Source of the DNA: an uncultured Ardenticatenia bacterium
GTDB lineage: Bacteria; Chloroflexota; Anaerolineae; Promineifilales; Promineifilaceae
Direction of reading: 5' to 3'
Assembly (NCBI GenBank): GCA_937858165.1
Contig: CALLZA010000132.1
Coordinates: 1 to 5,661, forward strand
Length of the DNA: 5,661 bases
Shown here: piece after piece, positions 1-5,552 of the stretch
Layout: each line of letters begins with the position of its first letter
How positions within the stretch are numbered: position 1 is the stretch's first letter
Position numbers and translations under genes: made by a program
Notes under the pieces: generated by a model
Databases searched by the model: none
What the model saw: only the letters and a program-made list of their open reading frames with translations
What the model was told of the DNA's origin: nothing

Positions 1-1
1 G

Positions 2-1126
2 GGGGAGATCGACAACGGCGTGTGGGACGTGGGCACTGTCGGGGCAACGGTCATCGACAATGAGGCGCTCGGCACCTTCGGCCGCGGCGAGGCCATCGCC
101 GCCCTGGCGCCGGGCGAGGTCCGGCTGCACGACAGCCTGGTGCAGGGCAACGAGGCGGCCGACGGCGGGGGCCTGTTCGTCGACAGCGGCGCGTCGGCCA
201 TCGTCGTCAATTCGCGCCTGGTGGATAACCAGGCCAATCACGGCGGCGGGTTGGAGAGTAGCGGCGCGGTGGCTATCACCCATAGCGTGATTGAGGGCAA
301 CCGCGTCACCGGCAGTGGCGGCGGCCTGTGGAATCTGAACGGCGTGGTGTCGCTGACCCAGACGACGGTGCGCAACAATACGGCCTACGAAGGGGGCGGC
401 GTCAACAGCTATGGCAGCGCCGTCGAGATGAATGGGGTCAACGTCGCCGGCAACGTAGCCACGGGGAGCCACGGCGGCGGTATCTACCACGGCGGCGGCA
501 CGCTGTTCATCGACGACGCCACCATCAGCGGCAATAGCGCCAACGCGCCCGCGGCCAACGGCGGCGGCATCTACCAGAACGCCGACGGCAACCTGACACT
601 GACCAACGCGACGCTGGCCGAGAACACGGCCGGCAACTTCGGCGGCGGCCTCTATCACTACGGCCGCTACGCCGTGCTGACCAACGTCACCATCGCCGAC
701 AACACCGCCGCGGTGGCCGGTGACGCGCTCTATGAGGAGTCGCCCATGTCGGCCGAGAATCCCGGCGTCATTCAGATGGTCAACAGCGTCATCCTGGGCA
801 GCGCCAACAACTGCGGCGGCGGGCTGTTCGACTCGCTGGGCCACAACATCAGCCGCGGCACGTGCCCGGCGCTGGCCGCGGCCAGTGACCGGGAGAACTA
901 CAGCGGCGATCTGCGGCTGGGGCCGTTGATGTTCAACGGCGGCGCGCCGGAGATGCACACCCTGTTGCCCCTCGCCGGCAGCCCGCTGATCAACGCCGCC
1001 GACGCGGCGCGTTGCACCGCCCACGACCAGCGCGGCCGGGCGCGGGTGGGGGTGTGCGACATTGGGGCGGTGGAGTATGAAGTGGGTGGGGCGTTCCGGC
1101 TCTACTTGCCGTTGGCGACGCGCTAA
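2..1126 (+). CDS. Secreted right-handed beta-helix protein with choice-of-anchor Q-like C-terminus, 5' partial
   Basis: The frame is open to the left edge (GEIDNG precedes the first GTG at 20), so the true start and any signal peptide lie outside the window. The visible part, about 374 residues, has repeats of roughly 22-27 residues built on an N-x-A...GGG-[LIV] pattern. Seven GGG turns occur (for example GGGLF, GGGLW, GGGIY, GGGLY), as expected for the coils of a parallel beta-helix of the pectate-lyase/polymorphic outer-membrane type. The last third (LGPLMFNGG, LAGSPLINAAD, DQRGRAR, CDIGAVEY) matches the C-terminal region found in choice-of-anchor Q proteins. Four cysteines in this part fit an extracytoplasmic location. 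The protein ends in FRLYLPLATR, a hydrophobic tail I associate with exported Chloroflexota proteins. It probably acts as a surface adhesin or matrix protein. No catalytic residues are recognisable, so an enzymatic (polysaccharide lyase) role is unsupported. Confidence 0.85.
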   Translation, partial: GEIDNGVWDVGTVGATVIDNEALGTFGRGEAIAALAPGEVRLHDSLVQGNEAADGGGLFVDSGASAIVVNSRLVDNQANHGGGLESSGAVAITHSVIEGNRVTGSGGGLWNLNGVVSLTQTTVRNNTAYEGGGVNSYGSAVEMNGVNVAGNVATGSHGGGIYHGGGTLFIDDATISGNSANAPAANGGGIYQNADGNLTLTNATLAENTAGNFGGGLYHYGRYAVLTNVTIADNTAAVAGDALYEESPMSAENPGVIQMVNSVILGSANNCGGGLFDSLGHNISRGTCPALAAASDRENYSGDLRLGPLMFNGGAPEMHTLLPLAGSPLINAADAARCTAHDQRGRARVGVCDIGAVEYEVGGAFRLYLPLATR

Positions 1127-1156
1127 GGATTTACAACCCGCTGCAAGTTATACCGA

Positions 1157-1187
1157 AAGGGCGGTCGCATTGGATGTGACCGCCTTT
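1157..1187. terminator. Hairpin terminator between convergent genes
   Basis: Bases 1157-1169 pair with 1175-1187 in a 13-bp stem with two G-T wobbles and a 5-base loop (TTGGA). The core is GGCGGTC/GACCGCC. It lies 30 bp after the beta-helix stop and 34 bp before the DUF2442 stop on the other strand, so it can serve both directions. The T-run is short (TTTA), so intrinsic termination is likely but not textbook. Confidence 0.6.
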
Positions 1188-1221
1188 ACGGCGCATCATT
1201 ACATGCATGCTGTGTAACCAG

Positions 1222-1503
1222 CTAATGAGTCAGATCGGCTTCTCCCACCGAAGCTGGGGTCAGGCCATAGTAGAGAACATCGGGATCAATATCAGCACCG
1301 TTAGGCCAAGCGATCGTGCCATGTTCAACTGTTACCTGGTTGAATAGCTCGGGATTCTGGAGAAGTTCGTCGAAAATGGCCCCGCGCATCAATGGCGCAA
1401 GGTCTAATAGCCTAACGGTGCTGTCTTCAAACTCAACCTGGACTGTCAGCCCTTCTACAATTTCGACGCGACGCACACGAATGAGTCTTTTAAGCTGTTC
1501 CAT
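1222..1503 (-). CDS. DUF2442 domain-containing protein
   Basis: This is a 93-residue protein spanning almost exactly one DUF2442 domain. The recognisable parts are an N-terminal strand region (RVRRVEIVEGLTVQVEFEDSTVRLLDLAPLM is the core), then FDELLQNPELFNQVTVEHGTIAWPNGADIDPDVLYYG, where the IAWPNGADIDPD..Y motif is the family hallmark. The molecular function of the family is not established. It lies 15 bp downstream of a DUF4160 gene on the same strand and is probably co-transcribed with it. The start at 1503 is supported by CAGGAA (bases 1512-1517) eight bases upstream. Another ATG seven bases earlier is out of frame. Base composition is close to 50% GC, well below the neighbouring pheA. 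Pairing of these two small families resembles a toxin-antitoxin layout, but no activity can be read from the sequence. Confidence 0.88.
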   Translation of the reverse strand: MEQLKRLIRVRRVEIVEGLTVQVEFEDSTVRLLDLAPLMRGAIFDELLQNPELFNQVTVEHGTIAWPNGADIDPDVLYYGLTPASVGEADLTH

Positions 1504-1518
1504 GGATCATGTTCCTGT

Positions 1519-1779
1519 TCAGTCTAAAGGCAGAATCACCGTTAATTTCACACCGGCCCGAGCCCTTTGCCAATTAGTCCACAGTTCTTCACGACGTAAC
1601 GACGCCCATTCTAGTACAAGGCCATGAGCTCGCCGCGGCAATTTGCCACGCAGAAGCTCCAACGTGTCGATCCGATAGACAGCTTCATCCTCACCATACT
1701 CCGCATGAAAGTGCGGCGGCGCATGGTCAGCATAATACATATAGATTGCAATCCCGAAGAAGTAGCTGATCTGAGGCAT
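1519..1779 (-). CDS. DUF4160 domain-containing protein
   Basis: The 86-residue product matches a full-length DUF4160 protein: MPQISYFFGIAIYMYYADHA at the start, then PPHFHAEYGEDEAVYRID (the conserved HxPPHFHAxYG block, about residues 19-30), LRGKLPRRAHGLVLEWASLRREELWTNW, and a short PL-type ending. The His/His/Glu-rich PPHFHAEYGE block could bind metal or be catalytic, but the family's biochemical role is unknown. The start at 1779 matches the usual family N-terminus. AGAGAGG (bases 1791-1797) lies 11 bases upstream as a somewhat distant ribosome binding site, and a TATAAT box is at 1806-1811. It lies 55 bp after pheA and 15 bp before the DUF2442 gene, all on the minus strand. GC near 50% contrasts with pheA and suggests separate acquisition (inference). 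Confidence 0.88.
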   Translation of the reverse strand: MPQISYFFGIAIYMYYADHAPPHFHAEYGEDEAVYRIDTLELLRGKLPRRAHGLVLEWASLRREELWTNWQRARAGVKLTVILPLD

Positions 1780-1805
1780 CGCTCACTAGACCTCTCTGTC
1801 CGTTC

Positions 1806-1811
1806 ATTATA
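1806..1811 (-). promoter_or_regulatory. Candidate -10 box for the DUF4160-DUF2442 pair
   Basis: On the minus strand this reads as a perfect TATAAT, 26 bases upstream of the DUF4160 start, in the 55-bp gap after pheA. No good -35 hexamer is found at 16-18 bp spacing (TCTATT at 17 bp matches poorly), so the promoter may be weak, need an activator, or be coincidental. No terminator is visible after pheA, so read-through from pheA is also possible. Confidence 0.4.
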
Positions 1812-1834
1812 CAACAACCATCGGCGGGAATAGA

Positions 1835-2668
1835 TCACACTATCTTCGCTGCCGGATACGACCCCAACACCTTCAGGAACGAGGCATGCTTCAGAATACC
1901 CAGCAGCGCGCCCTTTACGTCCTCGTCCTCTTCGTGCCCTTCGAAGTCGACGTAGAAGAGGTAGTGCCACGGCCGATTGCGCCGCGGCCGCGACTCGATC
2001 TTGGTCATGTTGATGCCCCGCGCCGCCAGCTCGCCCAGCGCGGCGTAGAGCGCGCCGGGCACGTGGCGCGTGGTCAGGATGATCGACGTCTTGCTAGGGT
2101 CTTGGCGCGCCGGGTAGGACGTGCCCAGGACGAAGAAGCGCGTGTAGTTGAAGTCCTCGTCTTCCAGATGGCTGACCAGGATGTCCAGCCCATAGGTTGT
2201 GGCCGCCAGGGCGCTGGCGATGGCCGCCGTGCCCGGCTGGGGGTCGGCGGCCAGGTCGCGGGCCGCGCCGGCGGTGTCGTAATACTCCACCGGCTCCAGC
2301 CCCAGCCGCCGCAGCGCCGTCTCGCACTGCATGAGCGCCTGCGGATGGGAGCGGACGCGGCGCACGTCGGCCAACGCCACGCCCGGCGGGGCCATCAGGC
2401 AGTGCTCCACGCGCAGGATGACTTCGGCCTGAACGTGCAGGTCGTAATCCACCAGCAGGTCATAGGCGGGGACGACTGTACCAGCCAGCGAGTTCTCCAC
2501 CGGCAACATACCATAGTGGGCGCGTCCCGCTTGCAGCGCGTCGGTGATGGCGGCAAAGGTGCGACAGGGCAGCGGGCGCGCGTCCGGCCCGAACTGCTGC
2601 CGGGCGGCCTGCTCGGAGTATGCGCCGTGCTCGCCCTGGAAAGCGACGATGGGGGGTGTTGGTTCCAT
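1835..2668 (-). CDS. pheA: Prephenate dehydratase (PDT catalytic domain plus ACT regulatory domain)
   Basis: The enzyme converts prephenate to phenylpyruvate, water and CO2 in cytoplasmic phenylalanine synthesis. The 277 residues match the usual monofunctional length, with no chorismate mutase domain. Catalytic-domain motifs are FQGEHGAYSEQAA (10-22), VENSLAG (57-63), SHPQAL (107-112) and the NYTRFFVL block (174-181), whose T176-R177-F178 is the family's TRF catalytic motif. The ACT domain follows from about residue 194, with PGALYAALGELAARGIN (204-220) and IESRP (224-228), the two regions known to form the phenylalanine feedback site. The usual GALV is GALY here. Start 2668 fits the family N-terminus, but there is no clear Shine-Dalgarno (only GGCGGC just before ATG), and a hairpin repeat ends 13 bp upstream. 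It is divergent from the acyl-CoA ligase and upstream of the DUF4160/DUF2442 pair. No other aromatic-pathway gene is nearby. Confidence 0.95.
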   Translation of the reverse strand: MEPTPPIVAFQGEHGAYSEQAARQQFGPDARPLPCRTFAAITDALQAGRAHYGMLPVENSLAGTVVPAYDLLVDYDLHVQAEVILRVEHCLMAPPGVALADVRRVRSHPQALMQCETALRRLGLEPVEYYDTAGAARDLAADPQPGTAAIASALAATTYGLDILVSHLEDEDFNYTRFFVLGTSYPARQDPSKTSIILTTRHVPGALYAALGELAARGINMTKIESRPRRNRPWHYLFYVDFEGHEEDEDVKGALLGILKHASFLKVLGSYPAAKIV

Positions 2669-2681
2669 GCCGCCAAGTGTA

Positions 2682-2702
2682 GCGCGGGTTGCTTACCCGC
2701 GC
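2682..2702. repeat. REP-like palindrome, copy 1
   Basis: GCGCGGGT pairs perfectly with ACCCGCGC around a TGCTT loop (8-bp stem). The shared unit begins at 2679 as GTAGNGCGGGTTGCTTAC, which recurs 34 bp downstream as copy 2. The hairpin ends 13 bp upstream of the pheA start codon, so it would lie in the pheA leader RNA. Confidence 0.65.
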
Positions 2703-2712
2703 ACCGGCGCGC

Positions 2713-2738
2713 GTAGGGCGGGTTGCTTACTCGCCCGC
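2713..2738. repeat. REP-like palindrome, copy 2
   Basis: GGGCGGGT (2716-2723) pairs with ACTCGCCC (2729-2736) around the same TGCTT loop, with one G-T wobble. It shares GTAGNGCGGGTTGCTTAC with copy 1. The arm bases differ from copy 1 (GGGC against GCGC), yet pairing is kept on both sides, which suggests selection on the fold or descent from one repeat family. Confidence 0.65.
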
Positions 2739-2759
2739 CACGGCTCCGCGGCCGAAGAG

Positions 2760-2776
2760 GCGGGTAGCCAACCCAC
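2760..2776. repeat. REP-like palindrome, copy 3, inverted orientation
   Basis: GCGGGT (2760-2765) pairs with ACCCAC (2771-2776) around AGCCA with one mismatch. Read on the minus strand it is GTGGGTTGGCTACCCGC, a diverged copy of the copy 1/2 unit in the opposite direction. Head-to-head copies of this kind are typical of REP/BIME-type elements. Confidence 0.5.
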
Positions 2777-2791
2777 ACGACAGCCGGCAGG

Positions 2792-2809
2792 ACATGACAA
2801 ACATCATGT
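2792..2809. promoter_or_regulatory. 18-bp palindrome, candidate operator
   Basis: ACATGA and TCATGT are perfect inverted half-sites around CAAACA. This is the size and symmetry expected of a dimeric repressor site. It lies 123 bp upstream of pheA and 236 bp upstream of the ligase. On the minus strand it overlaps a weak promoter-like pair (TTGATA at 2818-2823, TGTCAT at 2794-2799, 18-bp spacing), so it could govern pheA. No regulator is identifiable. Confidence 0.3.
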
Positions 2810-2836
2810 GAAACAGGTATCAAACGCAACTAGGCC

Positions 2837-2865
2837 ATGACACACAAGCGCAGTATCATTATAGG
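2837..2865 (+). promoter_or_regulatory. Candidate sigma-70-type promoter for the acyl-CoA ligase
   Basis: ATGACA (2837-2842, 5/6 match to TTGACA) and TATAGG (2860-2865, 4/6 match to TATAAT) are separated by 17 bp in the most AT-rich part of the gap. A start near 2872 would give a leader of about 170 bases. This is a pattern match only. Confidence 0.3.
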
Positions 2866-2912
2866 ATAGCGAGCCGTATCTCCCGGTGCGGTCTTGCTTG
2901 TCGCGTCGGTCG

Positions 2913-2935
2913 GTGGGGCGGCCTTGCTCGCCCGC
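2913..2935. repeat. Degenerate REP-like palindrome
   Basis: GTGGGGCGG and CTCGCCCGC match the two ends of copy 2 (GTAGGGCGG...CTCGCCCGC), with a loop three bases shorter. GGGCG (2916-2920) pairs with CGCCC (2929-2933). A weaker relative (ACGGGTAGCC, 2993-3002) follows inside a CGCCCG/CGGGCG hairpin (2983-3008) just before the ligase ribosome binding site. Confidence 0.4.
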
Positions 2936-3027
2936 GGCGCGCCGTCGCGGTTAACAACGACAGCACGCCGGACTCGGCTTTGCGCCCGCACGGACGGGTA
3001 GCCGGGCGGCAACGATGACAAGTTGAG

Positions 3028-3035
3028 AGAAGGAG
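3028..3035 (+). promoter_or_regulatory. Strong ribosome binding site of the acyl-CoA ligase
   Basis: AGAAGGAG contains the full GGAG core and ends ten bases before the ATG at 3046. This fixes the start and contrasts with the divergent pheA gene, which lacks a clear site. Confidence 0.75.
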
Positions 3036-3045
3036 AATCAATTCC

Positions 3046-4782
3046 ATGAGCCTGCGTTACTCCGACAAACCCTGGGTCAAGCAGTATGACAAGGGCGTTC
3101 CAGCCACAATCGAGGTGCCGACACACCCCGTGCAGCACTTTCTGGAAGAGGGCGCCCGGCGTATTCCCACCAACCCGGCAATGGTCTTTCAGGGCGGCGA
3201 GATCAGCTATCGAGAACTCAACGATGCGGCTGACGCTGTGGCCGCCGCGCTGGCCGCCAACGGCTTTAAGAAGGGCGACCGGGCTGTGCTCTACATGCCT
3301 AACCTGCCGCAGTTCGTCGTCATCTACTACGGCATCCTCAAAGCCGGCGGCATCGTCATCGCCACGAACCCCCTCTACACGGAGCGCGAGCTTCAGCACC
3401 AACTGAAGGACTGCGGCGCGGAGACGGTCTTCGTCCTCAGCCGCTACTACCCCCTGCTGAAAAAGGTGCAGAAGAGCGGCGAGACGAAGGTCAAGCGCAT
3501 CATCGTCACCTACATCAAGGACTACCTGCCCGGCATCAAGAGCGTCCTCTATGGCCTGCTGAAAGAGAAGAAAGCCGGCGACCGCGTGGACGTGGCCGCG
3601 GGCGATCTGACGCTGAAGGAGTTCATCGCCCTGGGCCGGCGCAGCCCCAAGCCCAGCGTCACCGTTACCGGTGACGACATCGCCCTGCTCCAGTACACCG
3701 GCGGCACGACCGGCCTGTCGAAAGGAGCCATTGGTCTGCATCGCAATCTGGTAGCCAACGTGCTGATGGTCTCCAAATGGATTACCGACTGGAACTACGG
3801 CCAGGATTCGCTGCTGGGAGCGATCCCGTTCTTTCACTCCTACGGCATGGTCACGGCGGTCATCTTCACCCTGGCCGTCGGCGGCCGCATCGTCATTGTC
3901 CCTAACCCGCGCGACTTGCCCGACGTGCTGGGCAACATCAACAAGTACAAGCCGGCCTACTTCCCCGGCGTGCCGGCGATGTACGTGGGGATCAATAACA
4001 ACCCCGACGTGGCCGAGGGCAAGTATGACGTCAAGTCGATCCGCGCCTGCATCTCCGGTTCGGCCCCGCTGCTCATGGAGACGAAGCAGAAGTTCGAGAA
4101 GTTGACCGGCGGCAAGCTGGTTGAAGGGTATGGCCTGACCGAGTCCCACGTTGCCACCCACGCCAACCCGATCAACGGCCTGAACCCACCCGGCTCCATT
4201 GGCCTGCCGCTGCCGGGCGTCGAGGTGAAGATCGTTGACCCCATCGAAGGGGAGAAGGAGTTGCCCATCGGGGCGATCGGCGAGTTGATCATGCGCGGGC
4301 CGACAATCATGCAGGGCTACTGGAACATGCCCAACGAGACGGCCACCAGCCTGCGCGACGGCTGGCTCTACACCGGCGACATCGCCCGCATGGATGAGAA
4401 GGGGTACTTCTACATCGAAGACCGCAAAAAGGACCTGATCATCTGCGGCGGCTACAACGTCTACCCGCGCGAGGTGGAAGAGGTGCTGGCCCGCCACCCG
4501 GCGGTGCTGGAAGTGACCGTGGCCGGCGTACCCGACGCCAAGCGCGGCGAGACGGTCATGGCCTGGATCGTCAAACGGCCGGACCACCCCAACGTGACCG
4601 AGAAAGAGATCATCGAATGGAGCAAGGGCGAGTTGGCGGCCTATAAGTATCCGCGCATCATCGAGTTCCGCGAGCAGTTGCCCAAGACGGCGGCGCTGAA
4701 GGTGTTGAAGCGCGATCTGGTCAGCGAGTACAAGCAGCGCTCGGCCAACGGCAGCACCCAGAGCGAAAAGGCCGCGGCGTAA
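3046..4782 (+). CDS. Long-chain fatty acid--CoA ligase (FadD-like, AMP-binding)
   Basis: The enzyme activates a fatty acid with ATP to acyl-AMP and then transfers it to CoA, feeding beta-oxidation or lipid synthesis. The 578 residues are full length for the family. Core motifs in order: the P-loop YTGGTTGLSKG (217-227); PFFHSYGM, the usual long-chain ligase A4 region; GYGLTES (361-367); GWLYTGD (439-445), with the ATP-ribose aspartate D445; and DRKKDLIICGGYNVYP (459-474), the hinge and A8 region. YYPLLKKVQ and the segment around KDYLPGIKSVLYGLLKEKK are typical of FadD-type ligases. The A10 motif reads PKTAALKVLKRDL (546-558): the catalytic lysine (K552) is kept, but the glycine usually before it is leucine. 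The start is fixed by AGAAGGAG upstream. The gene stands alone, divergent from pheA and convergent with the NUDIX gene. Chain-length preference cannot be read from the sequence. Confidence 0.94.
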   Translation: MSLRYSDKPWVKQYDKGVPATIEVPTHPVQHFLEEGARRIPTNPAMVFQGGEISYRELNDAADAVAAALAANGFKKGDRAVLYMPNLPQFVVIYYGILKAGGIVIATNPLYTERELQHQLKDCGAETVFVLSRYYPLLKKVQKSGETKVKRIIVTYIKDYLPGIKSVLYGLLKEKKAGDRVDVAAGDLTLKEFIALGRRSPKPSVTVTGDDIALLQYTGGTTGLSKGAIGLHRNLVANVLMVSKWITDWNYGQDSLLGAIPFFHSYGMVTAVIFTLAVGGRIVIVPNPRDLPDVLGNINKYKPAYFPGVPAMYVGINNNPDVAEGKYDVKSIRACISGSAPLLMETKQKFEKLTGGKLVEGYGLTESHVATHANPINGLNPPGSIGLPLPGVEVKIVDPIEGEKELPIGAIGELIMRGPTIMQGYWNMPNETATSLRDGWLYTGDIARMDEKGYFYIEDRKKDLIICGGYNVYPREVEEVLARHPAVLEVTVAGVPDAKRGETVMAWIVKRPDHPNVTEKEIIEWSKGELAAYKYPRIIEFREQLPKTAALKVLKRDLVSEYKQRSANGSTQSEKAAA

Positions 4783-4798
4783 GACAAGCGCTCACGCA

Positions 4799-4850
4799 AG
4801 ACGCAAAGAACGCCAAGCTCAGGCTTCTGAGCTTGGCGTTCTTTGCGTCT
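4799..4850. terminator. Perfect 24-bp hairpin between convergent genes (terminator/repeat)
   Basis: Bases 4799-4822 pair without mismatch with 4827-4850 around a GCTT loop. It begins 16 bp after the acyl-CoA ligase stop, and a T5 run follows at 4861-4865, so it should terminate that gene. The arms are made of near-repeats of ACGC[A/C]AAG (ACGCAAG, ACGCAAAG, ACGCCAAG), resembling dispersed CGCAAAG-type repeats seen in many environmental genomes. The minus-strand NUDIX gene ends inside it. Confidence 0.75.
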
Positions 4851-5295
4851 CGGCGTCAGATTTTTCCAATAGCTCTAGCAGCCCGGTCGGGTAGACGGGC
4901 GGGGCGGCGGGGCGGCGGCAGTCGGCCAGAACAAGCCACACGGCACGGAAGCGCACGCCGCTGTCCTCAACCCCATCGATCTGTGACCGCTCATAGAAGG
5001 TAGGGTCGGCGAACGCGCCGTCGTAAACCAGAACGATCTCGTGCCCCGTCTGGCCGTTGTAGGTGAAGACGTTCTCCAGCGCGCCCAGGTAGTGCAAGTC
5101 GGTGACGGTCGCGCCCAACTCTTCCTGCAATTCGCGAACCAGTGTGTCGGCACTGCGCTCGCCAAACTCAATCGCCCCACCCAGCGGCCGGTAGAACCGT
5201 TGCTGCGTGAGCGGCTCATGCCCCTCGGCGGCCAGAATGCGGCCGTCATGCCGGAAGACACAGATGGCGATGGGGCGGATGGCGTTGGGGTTCAT
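4819..5295 (-). CDS. NUDIX hydrolase
   Basis: NUDIX enzymes hydrolyse a nucleoside diphosphate linked to another moiety, using Mg2+ bound by the Nudix box. The complete box GX5EX7REUXEEXGU is present at residues 40-62: GAIEFGERSADTLV, then RELQEELGA. Upstream lie the strand PIAICVFRHDGRILAAEG and the QRFYRPLGG lead-in. Downstream, LGALENVFTYNGQTGHEIVLVYDG completes the fold. The product is 158 residues, normal for the family. I chose the ATG at 5295 because MNPNAIRPIAI gives the usual N-terminus and AAGAGAG (5305-5311) lies nine bases upstream. An ATG at 5361 would add 22 residues without family character. The substrate cannot be predicted. The last nine residues (TQRTPSSEA) and the stop are encoded by the hairpin 4799-4850, so the tail is probably repeat-derived. 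An upstream open frame ends in ATGA overlap with this start. Confidence 0.92.
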   Translation of the reverse strand: MNPNAIRPIAICVFRHDGRILAAEGHEPLTQQRFYRPLGGAIEFGERSADTLVRELQEELGATVTDLHYLGALENVFTYNGQTGHEIVLVYDGAFADPTFYERSQIDGVEDSGVRFRAVWLVLADCRRPAAPPVYPTGLLELLEKSDAETQRTPSSEA

Positions 5296-5531
5296 AGGAG
5301 TAGGCTCTCTTGCCAGTTGAGGACCAGTGCTCGTTGGGCGGCCGTCTCCGGATGGTTGCAATCCAGAACCGGGTGATTGTCTCGTCGTCTAAAGTACCTA
5401 AAGCCCGATACCTTTGTGTTATCCACGCCGACCAGATGCTCTCTGCGGCGTTAACACAACGTCTTCCGGCTCTGGGTGGCCCCCAACTCAGTGACAGTGA
5501 AGCGCTTGCGAACGACGGCCAATGCGTCCAT
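5292..5531 (-). pseudogene. Possible interrupted small gene upstream of the NUDIX hydrolase
   Basis: On the minus strand an ATG at 5531 follows a strong AGGAG (5539-5543) at seven bases. The frame reads 26 residues (MDALAVVRKRFTVTELGATQ, then SRKTLC) to a TAA at 5451-5453. The same frame then stays open for 52 more codons and ends in TGA overlapping the NUDIX ATG (ATGA, 5292-5295). This could be a broken gene with one in-frame stop, a real 26-residue peptide, or chance. I do not recognise the product. RKRFTVTE resembles the N-terminus of Uma2-family nucleases only superficially. Bases near 5552 come from a read that runs into adapter, so sequencing error is possible. Confidence 0.25.
5414..5459. 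repeat. Imperfect inverted repeat with 14-bp stem
   Basis: TTGTGTTA (5414-5421) pairs with TAACACAA (5452-5459), and ACGCCG (5425-5430) pairs with CGGCGT (5446-5451). There is a 3-base bulge (TCC) on the left and a 15-base loop. The in-frame stop of the interrupted ORF lies in the right arm. It could be an RNA hairpin or the footprint of a small element. No flanking duplication is visible. Confidence 0.45.
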
Positions 5532-5552
5532 GGCAGTTCTCCTGCACCGTAT

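Larger units (their letters stand above)
2669..3045. other. Divergent intergenic region, 377 bp, non-coding
   Basis: This gap separates pheA (-) from the acyl-CoA ligase (+) and must hold both promoters. It contains three clear palindromic repeats in 2682-2776, two degenerate relatives (2913-2935 and 2983-3008), an 18-bp perfect palindrome (2792-2809) and a promoter-like pair (2837-2865). Open frames crossing it are low-quality shadows. I see no tRNA or known riboswitch in it. Confidence 0.7.

Noticed and set aside
124..700. GGC-rich repeated segments as a tandem repeat or CRISPR-like array
   Set aside because: The repetition is at protein level (GGG turns of beta-helix coils) with variable spacing. 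There are no identical direct repeats separated by unique spacers.
1611..1970. A 119-codon minus-strand frame spanning the pheA-DUF4160 junction
   Set aside because: It overlaps two well-supported genes in another frame and is Arg/Ser/Leu-rich without domain features.
1886..2716. A 276-codon open frame antisense to pheA
   Set aside because: It is Arg/Gln/Gly-rich and featureless, and pheA on the other strand is unambiguous from its PDT and ACT motifs.
2395..2829. Minus-strand frame starting at 2829 as a pheA leader peptide or upstream gene
   Set aside because: It runs out of frame into pheA, is mostly translation of the REP-like repeats, and is not phenylalanine-rich, so it does not fit an attenuation leader.
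2830..4587. A 585-codon open frame antisense to the acyl-CoA ligase
   Set aside because: Its codons are in register with the sense codons, so it stays open simply because the GC-rich ligase avoids TTA, CTA and TCA. The product is His/Asp/Val-rich with no family signature, whereas the sense strand has all the AMP-binding motifs and a strong ribosome binding site.
5296..5361. Longer NUDIX start at 5361
   Set aside because: The extra 22 residues (rich in Pro, Ser, Thr and Gly) precede the normal family N-terminus. The ATG at 5295 has a better-placed purine-rich site.
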